DNA from: JAOTVV01 sp041602035
Lineage (GTDB): Bacteria; Gemmatimonadota; Gemmatimonadetes; Gemmatimonadales; GWC2-71-9
Reading direction: 5' to 3'
DNA: 64,000 bases
Assembly (NCBI GenBank): GCA_041602035.1
Contig: JBFIHA010000014.1
Coordinates: 1-64,000 of the forward strand
The notes beneath the pieces are model-generated. The model was not told the DNA's origin and ran no database searches. It worked only from the letters and a program-made list of their open reading frames with translations. Every line of letters begins with the position of its first letter. The first letter of the stretch is position 1. The position numbers and the translations under genes were made by a program. Of this stretch, positions 43,293-52,261 are shown piece after piece.

Positions 43293-44264
43293 ATGCGTAC
43301 ACACGGACTAGTCGCAGCCCTCGCAGTGGCGGCCCTCGCCTGTGGCGGAGGCGAGCAGAGGGGAGCGCCGGCGACCATCGCGATCGACGGGTCGAGCACC
43401 GTGTTTCCGATCACCGAAGCCGTGGCCGAGGAGTTCCAGCGGGAACACCCGGACACGCGGGTGACGGTCGGCATCTCCGGCACGGGCGGCGGGTTCAAGA
43501 AGTTCACGGTCGGCGAGACGGATATGAATGACGCGTCGCGGCCGATCAAGCGCACGGAGGCCGACGCGGCGGCGGCCAACAACATCGAGTACATCGAACT
43601 GCCGGTGGCCTTCGACGGCATCTCGCTGGTCGTCAACCGGAACAACACCTTCGTGGACTACCTGACCGTCGACGAGCTACGGCGTATCTGGGAGCCCGGC
43701 AGCACGGTGCAGCGCTGGAGCCAGGTCCGCGCCGGCTGGCCGAACCGACCGATCGCGTTGTACGGCCCGGGCACCGATTCCGGAACGTTCGATTACTTCA
43801 CCGAGGCCATCAACGGAGAAGGCGGCGCGTGCCGAGCGGACTTCACCGCCAGCGAAGACGATAACGTGCTGGTCCAGGGGGTCGCTGGTGACCCCAACGC
43901 GCTCGCGTTCTTCGGGTACGCGTACTACGCCGAGAACAAGGACATGTTGAAGGTCGTGCCCGTGAAGGCCGGGGACGCCCAGCCGGTGGCGCCTTCGGAC
44001 GAATCGATCAACACCGGAACCTACGCGCCGCTGTCCCGGCCCGTCTTCGTGTACGTCAGCGCAGCGGCGGCGGATCGACCTGAGGTCCAGGCGTTCGTTC
44101 GGTTCTATCTGCAGCAGGCCCCCACGCTCGTGAGCGAGGTTGGCTATGTGCCGCTGCCGGCCGACGTCTATCGTCTGGCACTGCAGCGGTTCGAGAACCG
44201 CGTGACCGGCACGTCGTTCGCTGACGGGACGGTTGGCAAGTCTCTCACGGACGTACTCCGCTAG
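43293..44264 (+). CDS. pstS: Phosphate ABC transporter substrate-binding lipoprotein PstS
   Basis: A 323-aa lipoprotein (VAALACGGG, Cys17). Phosphate-binding loops: IDGSSTVFPITEA, GISGTGGGFKKF, NDASRPIK and GTDSGTFDYF. It captures phosphate for PstCAB. ATG 43293 follows AAGGGGGA; upstream in-frame codons lack a signal peptide. Confidence 0.93.
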   Translation: MRTHGLVAALAVAALACGGGEQRGAPATIAIDGSSTVFPITEAVAEEFQREHPDTRVTVGISGTGGGFKKFTVGETDMNDASRPIKRTEADAAAANNIEYIELPVAFDGISLVVNRNNTFVDYLTVDELRRIWEPGSTVQRWSQVRAGWPNRPIALYGPGTDSGTFDYFTEAINGEGGACRADFTASEDDNVLVQGVAGDPNALAFFGYAYYAENKDMLKVVPVKAGDAQPVAPSDESINTGTYAPLSRPVFVYVSAAAADRPEVQAFVRFYLQQAPTLVSEVGYVPLPADVYRLALQRFENRVTGTSFADGTVGKSLTDVLR

Positions 44265-44307
44265 GCCATTGCACTCGAAGATCGAGCCAACCCAGGGGGA
44301 ATCCGCA

Positions 44308-45387
44308 ATGTACGGTTTGTGGTCAGCCGGCCGGCCGGGGCTGCTCGCCCTGGTCGGAGTGTTCGGGATCGGTGCCGTGGCGCACGCCCAGGTCGAGGTC
44401 AAGTCCAAGGCGATGGAGCTGACCGTCACCGGGCGCATGCATGCCCAGTTCAACACCACATCGGTGGGTGGCGAACCCGGGTCGGAGTACCTCATCCGCC
44501 GGGCGCGGATCACGGCGGAGCTCAAGATCAACGACTTCGTGAGCGGCAAGATCCAGCCCGACTTCGGCGAGGGAGAGATCTCGCTCAAGGACGCGTACCT
44601 CCGTCTCTCCTTCCACCCCGCGTTCCGCGCGACGATCGGGCAGTTCAAGCGCCCGTTCGACGTGTTCGAGCTCACCAGCTCCACGCAGATCCTGGTCGTG
44701 GAGCGGGCCGGTGGGGTTCGTGGCGTGGATGCCTGCGCCGGGCCCGGGGGCACCTGTTCCTTCAGCCGTCTCACCGAGAAGCTTCAGTACGCCGACCGGG
44801 ACATCGGTCTGATGATCGATGGTGAGGATCCCTCCGGTCGGTTCTCCTACGCGGCGTCGATCACGAACGGTACTGGACAGAACACGGCGGACGAGAACGG
44901 TGCCAAGTCTTTCACGGGGCGTGTCGGCATCATGCCGGTGGATGACATGGTGGTCGCCGCGCATGTGGGTGCCCATGACTACGTCGATCCGGCGACCGGC
45001 AACGAGTACGCCGTCGCCTTCGGCGGTGACGTCGAAATCGGCAACTTCGACCAGGGGTTGCACGTGCAGGCCGGCGTGGTGACCGGCGACAACTGGCAAA
45101 ACCTCGGTGCGAGCGGACCCAGTAAGTTCCTGTCCACACAGGGCATCGTAACGTACAAGCTCCCGGTGACCGAAAACCCATTCGTGACGCACGTCGAGCC
45201 CGTCGGCCGCGTGAGTTGGGGTGATCCGGACACGGACGTGTCGGACGACCACGGTTGGCTCTTCACGCCGGGCTTCGTGGTGTATTTTTCGGGCCGCAAC
45301 AAGATCGGCCTCAACGTGGACATCTGGTCGCCGGCCACGGGGGATGCGGAGACGTCGCTCAAGGTGCAGGCCTACCTCCACTTCTAG
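44308..45387 (+). CDS. Phosphate-selective porin (OprP/OprO family)
   Basis: A 359-aa outer-membrane barrel with a signal peptide ending VAHAQ. The family pattern is visible: YLIRRARITAELKINDF, KIQPDFGEGEISLKDAYL and TIGQFKRPFDVFEL near the N-terminus, then barrel strands ending in YLHF with the terminal phenylalanine. Position between pstS and pstC indicates an anion/phosphate channel of the Pho regulon. The ATG at 44308 has GGGGGA upstream. Confidence 0.87.
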   Translation: MYGLWSAGRPGLLALVGVFGIGAVAHAQVEVKSKAMELTVTGRMHAQFNTTSVGGEPGSEYLIRRARITAELKINDFVSGKIQPDFGEGEISLKDAYLRLSFHPAFRATIGQFKRPFDVFELTSSTQILVVERAGGVRGVDACAGPGGTCSFSRLTEKLQYADRDIGLMIDGEDPSGRFSYAASITNGTGQNTADENGAKSFTGRVGIMPVDDMVVAAHVGAHDYVDPATGNEYAVAFGGDVEIGNFDQGLHVQAGVVTGDNWQNLGASGPSKFLSTQGIVTYKLPVTENPFVTHVEPVGRVSWGDPDTDVSDDHGWLFTPGFVVYFSGRNKIGLNVDIWSPATGDAETSLKVQAYLHF

Positions 45388-45425
45388 AAACCAGTGCCGG
45401 CGGGACGGCGGGTGCGGTCCAGGAC

Positions 45426-46364
45426 ATGACAAGCGCGAACGTGCCGGCAGCGGGTGGCATCCCCGATACCCTCAGCCGCCGAGCAACCCGGCGGTGGAAG
45501 GAAGAGGGCATCAAGGGGGTGCTGTTCCTGTGTGCGCTCATCTCGATTGCCGTCACCGCCGGCATCATCCTCGTCCTGAGCAGAGAAACGGTCCTGTTCT
45601 TCAAGGAGGTCCCGCTGTGGGAGTTCTTGTTCGGGACCCGCTGGACTCCACTGCTCGAGCCCCGGTCGTTCGGGGTTTTGCCATTGTTGGGCGGGACGTT
45701 CTTGATCGTGATCGGAGCGGGGGTCATCGGCATTCCGATCGGCCTCGCCAGTGCCCTCTACCTGAGCGAGTACGCGTCGGACAGGGTTCGCAGCATCGCG
45801 AAACCGGTCCTGGAGATCTTGGCCGGTATCCCGACGGTGGTGTACGGCTATTTCGCGCTCACCTTCGTGACGCCGCTCCTGCGGGCCGTCTACCCCGCCA
45901 CCGGGATCTTCAACGCCGCCAGTGGCTCGATCGTGGTGGGGATCATGATCCTGCCGATGGTGGCATCGCTGTGTGACGATGCCCTTCGTGCGGTGCCGGA
46001 CAGCCTGCGCCAGGGGGCGTATGCGCTCGGCGCGACCCCGTTCGAGGTCGCGACTCGAGTCGTGGTACCGGGAGCGCTCTCCGGGATCGTCGCCTCATTC
46101 GTGCTCGCGCTGTCCCGCGCCGTCGGCGAAACCATGGCGGTCACCATTGCCGCTGGTGCCACGCCGAAGCTCACGCTGAATGTGTTCGAGAGCATTCAGA
46201 CCATGACGGCCTACATCGTTCAGGTCAGTTTGGGCGATACGCCCGCCGGGACGGTGGAATACCATACCATCTTCGCCGTTGGCGCGCTGTTGTTCGTGAT
46301 CACCCTCCTCTCGAATTTGGCAGCGATCCGGATCCTGCGTCGGTTTCGGGAGGTGTACGAGTGA
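45426..46364 (+). CDS. pstC: Phosphate ABC transporter permease PstC
   Basis: A 312-aa inner-membrane permease with six helices. The binding-protein-dependent transport EAA loop is seen as AYALGATPFEVATRVVVPGALSG, and the PstC text LEILAGIPTVVYGYFAL and SRAVGETMAVTIAAG is typical. It forms the channel with PstA. ATG 45426 lies 38 bp after the porin; its end overlaps pstA (GTGA). Confidence 0.94.
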   Translation: MTSANVPAAGGIPDTLSRRATRRWKEEGIKGVLFLCALISIAVTAGIILVLSRETVLFFKEVPLWEFLFGTRWTPLLEPRSFGVLPLLGGTFLIVIGAGVIGIPIGLASALYLSEYASDRVRSIAKPVLEILAGIPTVVYGYFALTFVTPLLRAVYPATGIFNAASGSIVVGIMILPMVASLCDDALRAVPDSLRQGAYALGATPFEVATRVVVPGALSGIVASFVLALSRAVGETMAVTIAAGATPKLTLNVFESIQTMTAYIVQVSLGDTPAGTVEYHTIFAVGALLFVITLLSNLAAIRILRRFREVYE

Positions 46365-47236
46365 GTCACCTCCTAGCTCCGCCCGAGAACCTGCGACGGC
46401 GGAAGCTGGTGGCGCGGGGGTTCCGCCTCGTCTGTGCGGGACTCACGTGGCTGTGCCTGGTCTTGCTCGCTGTGTTGCTGGTGCATGCGACGCGCGAGGG
46501 CCTGCCGTGGCTGGACTGGCAGTTCTTGAGCGATTTCCCGTCTCGGTTTCCTGAGCGGGCCGGAATCAAGTCGGCCCTCTACGGCACCCTGTGGGTCATC
46601 GGACTCACGGCGGTGATCTCGATCCCGTTCGGCGTGGCGGCGGCGATCTATCTGGAAGAGTACGCGAAGAAAAGCCGGATCAATACGTTGATCGAGGTGA
46701 GCATCTCCAACCTGGCGGGCGTTCCCTCGATCGTGTACGGCATTCTTGGGCTGGCGATCTTCGTCCGCTGGATGGCATTGGGTCGCAGTGTCGTGGCGGG
46801 CGCGCTGACCTTGAGCCTGATGATCCTGCCTGTCATCATCATTTCGTCGCGCGAGGCGCTGCGGGCCGTCCCCGGCTCCATTCGTCATGCGTCGTACGCT
46901 TTGGGAGCCACCAAATGGCAAACCGTGCGTCATCACGTCCTTCCGTCCGCCCTCTCCGGCATCCTGACGGGGACGATCCTGGCCCTCTCCAGGGCGATCG
47001 GGGAGACCGCACCCCTCATCATGATCGGGGCGCTGACCTACGTGGCGTTCGTGCCCCGGGGGCCGATGGACGCGTTCACCGCCCTGCCGATCCAGATCTT
47101 CAACTGGGTGTCACGGCCCCAAGCGGACTTCCACGATCTGGCCGCGGCGGGGATCTTGGTGCTCTTGGTGGTGTTGCTGTTGATGAACGCTCTCGCGGTG
47201 ATCATCCGGTACCGATCCCAGGGGCGACAGCCGTGA
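46361..47236 (+). CDS. pstA: Phosphate ABC transporter permease PstA
   Basis: A 291-aa inner-membrane permease with six helices; EAA loop SYALGATKWQTVRHHVLPSALSG (read in two parts), LAGVPSIVYGILGLAIF and SRAIGETAPLIMIGAL. GTG start overlaps the pstC stop by 4 nt and its own end overlaps pstB, implying coupled translation of the permease complex. Confidence 0.94.
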   Translation: MSHLLAPPENLRRRKLVARGFRLVCAGLTWLCLVLLAVLLVHATREGLPWLDWQFLSDFPSRFPERAGIKSALYGTLWVIGLTAVISIPFGVAAAIYLEEYAKKSRINTLIEVSISNLAGVPSIVYGILGLAIFVRWMALGRSVVAGALTLSLMILPVIIISSREALRAVPGSIRHASYALGATKWQTVRHHVLPSALSGILTGTILALSRAIGETAPLIMIGALTYVAFVPRGPMDAFTALPIQIFNWVSRPQADFHDLAAAGILVLLVVLLLMNALAVIIRYRSQGRQP

Positions 47237-48036
47237 CGGCGCAGACCGGCGGCGAGCCAGCACCGGTGTCAAGGCCAAGCACGGCGGAGCCGCCAATCCT
47301 CGACGTCCGTGATGTCACGATCCGGTACGGCACCAAGCCCGCGATTCGCAATGTGAGTCTCGAGATTCCGGAGCGGCGCATCACGGCCATCATTGGCCCG
47401 TCGGGGTGCGGCAAGAGCACGCTGCTGCGTCAGCTCAACCGCATGAACGATTTCATTCCGGGCGCGAGCATGGACGGCGAGATCCGGTATCGGGGCATTG
47501 ATCTTTACGATTCTCAGGTGGACGCTGTGGAGGTGCGACGGCGGATCGGCATGGTGTTCCAGAAGCCCAATCCGTTCCCAAAGACCATCTTCAAGAACAT
47601 CGCCTGGGGACCGGTGATCAACGGGTTCCGCGGTGATCTGCAGGGCCTGGTCGAGTCGTCGCTGCGCAAGGCGGCCCTCTGGGAGGAAGTGAAGGACCGG
47701 CTCAACGAGTCGGCGCTGGCGCTGTCGGGTGGCCAGCAGCAGCGAGTCTGTATCGCCCGGGCACTCGCGCTGCAGCCGGAAATCCTGCTGATGGACGAGC
47801 CGGCGTCGGCCCTCGATCCGGTGTCTACCGCGCGGATCGAAGATTTGCTGTTCGAACTGAAGGAGCGCTATACGATCGTCATCGTGACCCACAACATGCA
47901 GCAGGCGGCGCGTGTGTCGAACTTCACCGCGTTCCTGGATGCCGGGAAGCTGATCGAGTTCGGCGAGACCGATCAGGTGTTCACGCGCCCACGCGAGAAG
48001 CGGACCGAGGACTACGTCTCGGGACGCTTCGGATAG
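47233..48036 (+). CDS. pstB: Phosphate ABC transporter ATP-binding protein PstB
   Basis: A 267-aa ATPase: Walker A GPSGCGKST, Q loop MVFQKPNPFP, signature ALSGGQQQR, Walker B ILLMDEPASALD and the H switch IVTHNMQQA. It powers PstCA. The GTG at 47233 overlaps the pstA stop (GTGA) and adds about 20 residues ahead of the ABC core. Confidence 0.96.
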   Translation: MTAQTGGEPAPVSRPSTAEPPILDVRDVTIRYGTKPAIRNVSLEIPERRITAIIGPSGCGKSTLLRQLNRMNDFIPGASMDGEIRYRGIDLYDSQVDAVEVRRRIGMVFQKPNPFPKTIFKNIAWGPVINGFRGDLQGLVESSLRKAALWEEVKDRLNESALALSGGQQQRVCIARALALQPEILLMDEPASALDPVSTARIEDLLFELKERYTIVIVTHNMQQAARVSNFTAFLDAGKLIEFGETDQVFTRPREKRTEDYVSGRFG

Positions 48037-48043
48037 GTCGACC

Positions 48044-48715
48044 ATGACGAAACACCTACGGCGTGATCTCGACGATCTCAAGAAGGCGCTGCTGGAAGTG
48101 GCGTCCCTGGTGGAGGGATCGGCCAACAAGGCGATCACCGCACTCACCGAGCGACGGGCGGACCTGGTTCCCGACGTGGTCGCCGCCGACGACGAGATCG
48201 ATCGGCGTGAGGTGCAGATCGAGGAGAACTGCCTCAAGATCCTCGCATTGCACCAACCCGTGGCGGCCGATCTCCGGTTCGTCGTGGCTGCCCTCAAGGT
48301 GAACAACGATCTCGAGCGCATGGGGGATCAGGCGGTCAATATTGCCGAGCGGGCGGCCTACCTCGCCGAGCGGCCGCCACCGGGTATCCCGGTCGATTTC
48401 ACGCGAATGGCGGAGGTGGTGCGGGAGATGATTCGGACCAGTCTGGACGCCCACCTCAATCTCGACGTCGACCTCGCGCGGCGCGTGGGCCGGATGGACG
48501 ACCAGGTGGACGATGTCCACCGCGACATGTACCGCGTCGTCCACGAACGTATTCGAGAAGACCCGTCCGTCGTGGAAGCAGCGATCGCCTACCTGTCGGC
48601 ATCCCGCGACTTGGAACGTGTCGCCGATCTCGCCACCAACATTGCCGAAGACGTGATCTTCATGGTGGAAGGCGAGGTGGTGCGGCATCGGGGCCCGCCG
48701 CCCGGGATGGAATGA
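48044..48715 (+). CDS. phoU: Phosphate uptake regulator PhoU
   Basis: A 223-aa all-helical protein of two three-helix repeats, each with the metal-binding pattern: ADLRFVVAALKVNNDLERMGDQAVNIAE (read in parts) and AYLSASRDLERVADLATNIAED. It connects Pst transport to PhoR and represses the regulon when phosphate is ample. It lies 7 bp after pstB, last gene of the module. Confidence 0.95.
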   Translation: MTKHLRRDLDDLKKALLEVASLVEGSANKAITALTERRADLVPDVVAADDEIDRREVQIEENCLKILALHQPVAADLRFVVAALKVNNDLERMGDQAVNIAERAAYLAERPPPGIPVDFTRMAEVVREMIRTSLDAHLNLDVDLARRVGRMDDQVDDVHRDMYRVVHERIREDPSVVEAAIAYLSASRDLERVADLATNIAEDVIFMVEGEVVRHRGPPPGME

Positions 48716-48726
48716 CTCGCGCCTGG

Positions 48727-48755
48727 TCACGGCCCGCCGAACGCGCGGGCCGTGA
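48727..48755 (+). terminator. Terminator hairpin after phoU
   Basis: TCACGGCCCGC (48727-48737) pairs perfectly with GCGGGCCGTGA (48745-48755), an 11-bp stem with a 7-nt loop, 11 bp after the phoU stop. TTGC follows, a weak U tract. It ends the Pho module. Confidence 0.7.
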
Positions 48756-48841
48756 TTGCATTCGGTCCATCCCCCCGTCAGATTGCGGGACTTCATGACG
48801 ACACAGGTTGGAATGCAACGCACGATCGGGCCGTCCGGCGC

Positions 48842-49867
48842 GTGACCCTCAGCCGGGATCTGGTGCGCCGGCTGCCCAAGGCCGAGCTGCACGTCCATCT
48901 GGATGGATGCCTGCGACCGCAGACGATGCTGGACCTGGCGCGAGAGCAGGGGGTGCGCTTGCCCGCGGCGGACGCAGCCAGCCTTGCCGACGCCCTGTTC
49001 GTGCGCCACGCGCAGAGCCTCGAGGAATACCTCGAGCGCTTCACCATCACGATCTCCGTCATGCAGACGCCGGCCGCGCTCGAGCGGATCGCGTACGAGT
49101 TCGTGCACGACGCGGCTGCGGACAACATTCGCTACGTGGAGGTGCGCTACTGCCCGGCGCTTCATGATTCCGGGATGCCGCTCGCGCAGGCGGTCGAGGC
49201 ACCGCTGGCCGGGTTCCAGCGAGGGGAGCAGGAAACCGGAACCATGGTCCGCGTCATCGTGTGCGGACTCCGAACACTCGCCCCCGCCGTGTCCGAGGAT
49301 CTCGCTCGGATGGCGGTGGACTATCGCAGGGACGGGGTCGTCGCGTTCGACCTGGCAGGCTCGGAATTCGGGCATCCGGCCGCCGACCACGTGCGGGCGT
49401 TCGAATACGCGCGCGGGCACGGACTGGCGTGTACCTGTCATGCCGGTGAAGGTGACGGTCCGGATTCGATACGACAGGCCCTCCACGTGTGTGGTGCCCA
49501 GCGCATCGGTCACGGAACCCGCCTGTTCGAGGACCCGGACCTCGAGGCCGAGGTCGTGTCGCAGGGTATCCCGCTCGAGGTGTGTCTGACGTCGAACGTG
49601 CACACCCATACCGTGCTCGAGATCCACGACCATCCAGCCCGACGTTACCTGGATCAGGGCGGCGTGGTCACGCTCAATACCGACAGCCGCCTCATGGACC
49701 GGACCACGTTGAGTGAGGAATACTGGCTCGCACACCAGTCGCTCGGCCTCAGTCGAGCGGAACTCGAAACGGTGATCCTCAACGGGTTCCGGAGCGCGTT
49801 CCTCCCGGAGGATGAGAAGGCGGCCCTCGTGACACAGATCGAACGGGAGCTGCGGGAGAGTCGATGA
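48842..49867 (+). CDS. add: Adenosine deaminase
   Basis: A 341-aa metal-dependent deaminase converting adenosine to inosine. Zinc and catalytic residues: His17 and His19 (KAELHVHLDG), CHAGEG, RIGHGTRL and LNTDSRLM; SNVHTHTV is the usual loop. GTG 48842 gives the typical N-terminus about 15 residues before HVHLDG. The GTG at 48752 falls in the phoU terminator and is rejected. It overlaps the transporter gene (ATGA), forming a salvage operon. Confidence 0.92.
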   Translation: MTLSRDLVRRLPKAELHVHLDGCLRPQTMLDLAREQGVRLPAADAASLADALFVRHAQSLEEYLERFTITISVMQTPAALERIAYEFVHDAAADNIRYVEVRYCPALHDSGMPLAQAVEAPLAGFQRGEQETGTMVRVIVCGLRTLAPAVSEDLARMAVDYRRDGVVAFDLAGSEFGHPAADHVRAFEYARGHGLACTCHAGEGDGPDSIRQALHVCGAQRIGHGTRLFEDPDLEAEVVSQGIPLEVCLTSNVHTHTVLEIHDHPARRYLDQGGVVTLNTDSRLMDRTTLSEEYWLAHQSLGLSRAELETVILNGFRSAFLPEDEKAALVTQIERELRESR

Positions 49868-51246
49868 GCACCATGCTCCTGCTCCAAACGGCGGCTGAGC
49901 AGCTCAGCCAAGCCCGGGAGGGGCTCGACACCCCCCTTGCCGGCCGCCTCATGGGACTCGTCGGCATGGCGACCATGGTCGCCATCGCGTGGGCCATTTC
50001 GACTGATCGACGCAAGGTGAACTGGCGCATCGTGGGAATCGGGGTCGCGCTGCAGGCGGCATTCGGGTTCCTGGTCCTCAAGACGGGCGTGGGCAAGGCA
50101 CTGTTCAGCGGCGCGAACCAAGCGTTCATCAAGCTGCTTGGCTTCACCCGCGACGGCGCGGCGTTCATCTTCGGAAACCTGGTCTACAACAACGTGCCCG
50201 TGGGTGCGGTCACCCGGACCCCACCGGAAAGTTCGCCGCTGGAAATCGCGGAACTGTGGGCCAACACCGGCGCGTCGTTCGCGTTCCTCGTGCTCCCCAC
50301 CATCATCTTTTTCTCCTCGCTGATGTCGGTGCTGTACCACCTCGGCCTCATGCAGCGGATCGTGCGCACGATTGCCTGGGTCATGCAGCGCACCATGGGG
50401 ACCTCGGGAGCCGAAACGCTATCCGTGGCGGGCAACATCTTCGTCGGACAGACCGAGTCACCGCTCCTCATCAAGCCGTTCGTGGGTGGCATGACGGCCT
50501 CGGAGCTCAATACGGTCATGGTGGGTGGGTTCGCCACGATCGCCGGCGGGGTCATGGCCGCGTACGTCGGCATGCTGTCGCCGTACTTCCCCGATATCGC
50601 CGGCCACCTGCTCACCGCGAGTGTGATGAATGCGCCTGCCGCGCTGTTGATCTCGAAGGTGCTGGTCCCCGAGCTCACGACGCCGGTCACCAAGGGATCG
50701 GTCAAGCTCGAGATCAAAAAGCAGGATGCCAACGTGATCGACGCGGCGGCGAGTGGGGCGGCTCAGGGCCTCCAACTCGCGCTCAACGTTGGTGCCATGC
50801 TCCTGGCGTTCATCGCCCTGATCAACCTCATCGACTTCGGGGTCGGGGCGCTCGGGAACGCTGTCGGCCTGGTCGACCTCTCATTGCAGCGCATCTTCGG
50901 GTGGGTGCTCGCACCGCTCGCATGGCTCATGGGGGTGCCGTGGGGTGACGCGGGCACCGTGGGGGCCCTCATCGGTGTGAAGACCGTGGTGAACGAGTTC
51001 GTGGCGTATCTCCAGCTCGCCGGGACCCTGGACGGCGGCGTGGGCCTGTCGCCGCGCGGTGCGATCATCGCGACCTACGCGCTGCTCGGCTTTGCGAACT
51101 TCTCGTCGATCGCGATCCAGATCGGAGGGATCGGCGGGATCGCTCCGGAGCGCCGGAGCGACCTGTCGCGCTTGGGGCTCCGGGCGATGATCGGGGGGAA
51201 TCTGGCCGCGTTCATGTCGGCCAGCCTGGCCGGGATGTTGGTCTGA
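49864..51246 (+). CDS. nupC: Concentrative nucleoside transporter (NupC/CNT family)
   Basis: A 460-aa inner-membrane symporter with about ten helices. CNT motifs: GNIFVGQTESPLLIKP and MVGGFATIAGGVMAAYVGML, plus the C-terminal TYALLGFANFSSIAIQIGG. It imports nucleosides for the adjacent deaminase and phosphorylase. ATG 49864 overlaps the add stop. Confidence 0.93.
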   Translation: MSTMLLLQTAAEQLSQAREGLDTPLAGRLMGLVGMATMVAIAWAISTDRRKVNWRIVGIGVALQAAFGFLVLKTGVGKALFSGANQAFIKLLGFTRDGAAFIFGNLVYNNVPVGAVTRTPPESSPLEIAELWANTGASFAFLVLPTIIFFSSLMSVLYHLGLMQRIVRTIAWVMQRTMGTSGAETLSVAGNIFVGQTESPLLIKPFVGGMTASELNTVMVGGFATIAGGVMAAYVGMLSPYFPDIAGHLLTASVMNAPAALLISKVLVPELTTPVTKGSVKLEIKKQDANVIDAAASGAAQGLQLALNVGAMLLAFIALINLIDFGVGALGNAVGLVDLSLQRIFGWVLAPLAWLMGVPWGDAGTVGALIGVKTVVNEFVAYLQLAGTLDGGVGLSPRGAIIATYALLGFANFSSIAIQIGGIGGIAPERRSDLSRLGLRAMIGGNLAAFMSASLAGMLV

Positions 51247-51329
51247 ATGGGTCGCTGGCGCAGGGGATGGGGCCCCGGGAACCGAGCAGTGGGAAGCGGG
51301 AGGTGGACGCGATGGGTGGGAGGGACCGC

Positions 51330-52148
51330 ATGACGGATGTGCAGGCGGCGGTGGCGGCGGTACGGCGCGCGATCGGCGACCTCGAGCCCCGGGTGGCCGT
51401 GATCCTTGGCTCCGGCCTCGGCGCCCTCGCACAGGCGGTCGACGATCCGATCCGCATCCCGTACGGTCAGGTTCCAGGGTTTCCACCACCGACCGTGCAC
51501 GGGCATGCGGGCGAGCTGGTCGGCGGAACGGTGGAGGGAGTGCCGGTCCTGTTGCAGAGCGGGCGATTTCATCTGTACGAGGGACACCCGGCCGATGTGG
51601 TGGCGCTTCCGGTCCGGGTGTTCGCCGACGCGGGCATCGACACGCTCGTCGTGACCAACGCCGCAGGGGGGCTGCGCCCGACCTTTCGACCTCCACTCCT
51701 GATGCTCGTGGCCGACCACCTGAACTTCATGTGGCGCAATCCGCTCATCGGACCCGTTGCAACCGGTGAGGAGCGCTTTCCCGACATGTCGAGGCCCTAC
51801 GACCGAGGCCTGCGCGATCTGACGAGACAGGTGGCGCGGGAGAACGGCATCACCCTCGAGGAGGGTGTCTACGCGGGACTGCTTGGCCCCAGCTACGAGA
51901 CGCCGGCCGAGATCCGCATGCTTCAGCGGCTGGGTGCGGATGCCGTGGGGATGTCGACCGTCCCGGAGGTACTGGTGGCCAGGGCGCGTGGGATGCGGGT
52001 GCTCGGCATCTCGAGCATCACCAACCCGGGCGCCGGCATGACGGCAGAACGTCTGTCCCACGACGAAGTGCTGCACGCGGGTCGGCAGCTCGCCGGAGAT
52101 CTCGAGCGGCTCGTTCGTGGGGTGCTGTCACGACTCACTACGCCCTGA
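51330..52148 (+). CDS. punA: Purine nucleoside phosphorylase (trimeric type)
   Basis: A 272-aa phosphorylase splitting inosine/guanosine with phosphate to base and ribose-1-phosphate. Motifs: VILGSGLGALA (phosphate), GRFHLYEGH, LLGPSYETPAEIRM, VGMSTVPEV and ISSITNPGAGM, whose Asn fits 6-oxopurine specificity. Start ATG 51330 has GGGAGGGA upstream; the frame is open to 51267. It follows add and nupC and completes the salvage route. Confidence 0.93.
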   Translation: MTDVQAAVAAVRRAIGDLEPRVAVILGSGLGALAQAVDDPIRIPYGQVPGFPPPTVHGHAGELVGGTVEGVPVLLQSGRFHLYEGHPADVVALPVRVFADAGIDTLVVTNAAGGLRPTFRPPLLMLVADHLNFMWRNPLIGPVATGEERFPDMSRPYDRGLRDLTRQVARENGITLEEGVYAGLLGPSYETPAEIRMLQRLGADAVGMSTVPEVLVARARGMRVLGISSITNPGAGMTAERLSHDEVLHAGRQLAGDLERLVRGVLSRLTTP

Positions 52149-52261
52149 CCGGCCGGCACCGTCCGGACGCCTTTGCCTGGCGCACCATCCGTGGCCATGT
52201 TTCCCCAACAATGGACCCATCTGCAGTGAAACCCTCCGACTGACCGGGAGCCATCGGTATC

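Noticed and set aside
48752..48841. Upstream GTG start for adenosine deaminase
   Set aside because: It lies within the phoU terminator stem and adds an atypical N-terminus; GTG 48842 fits the family.
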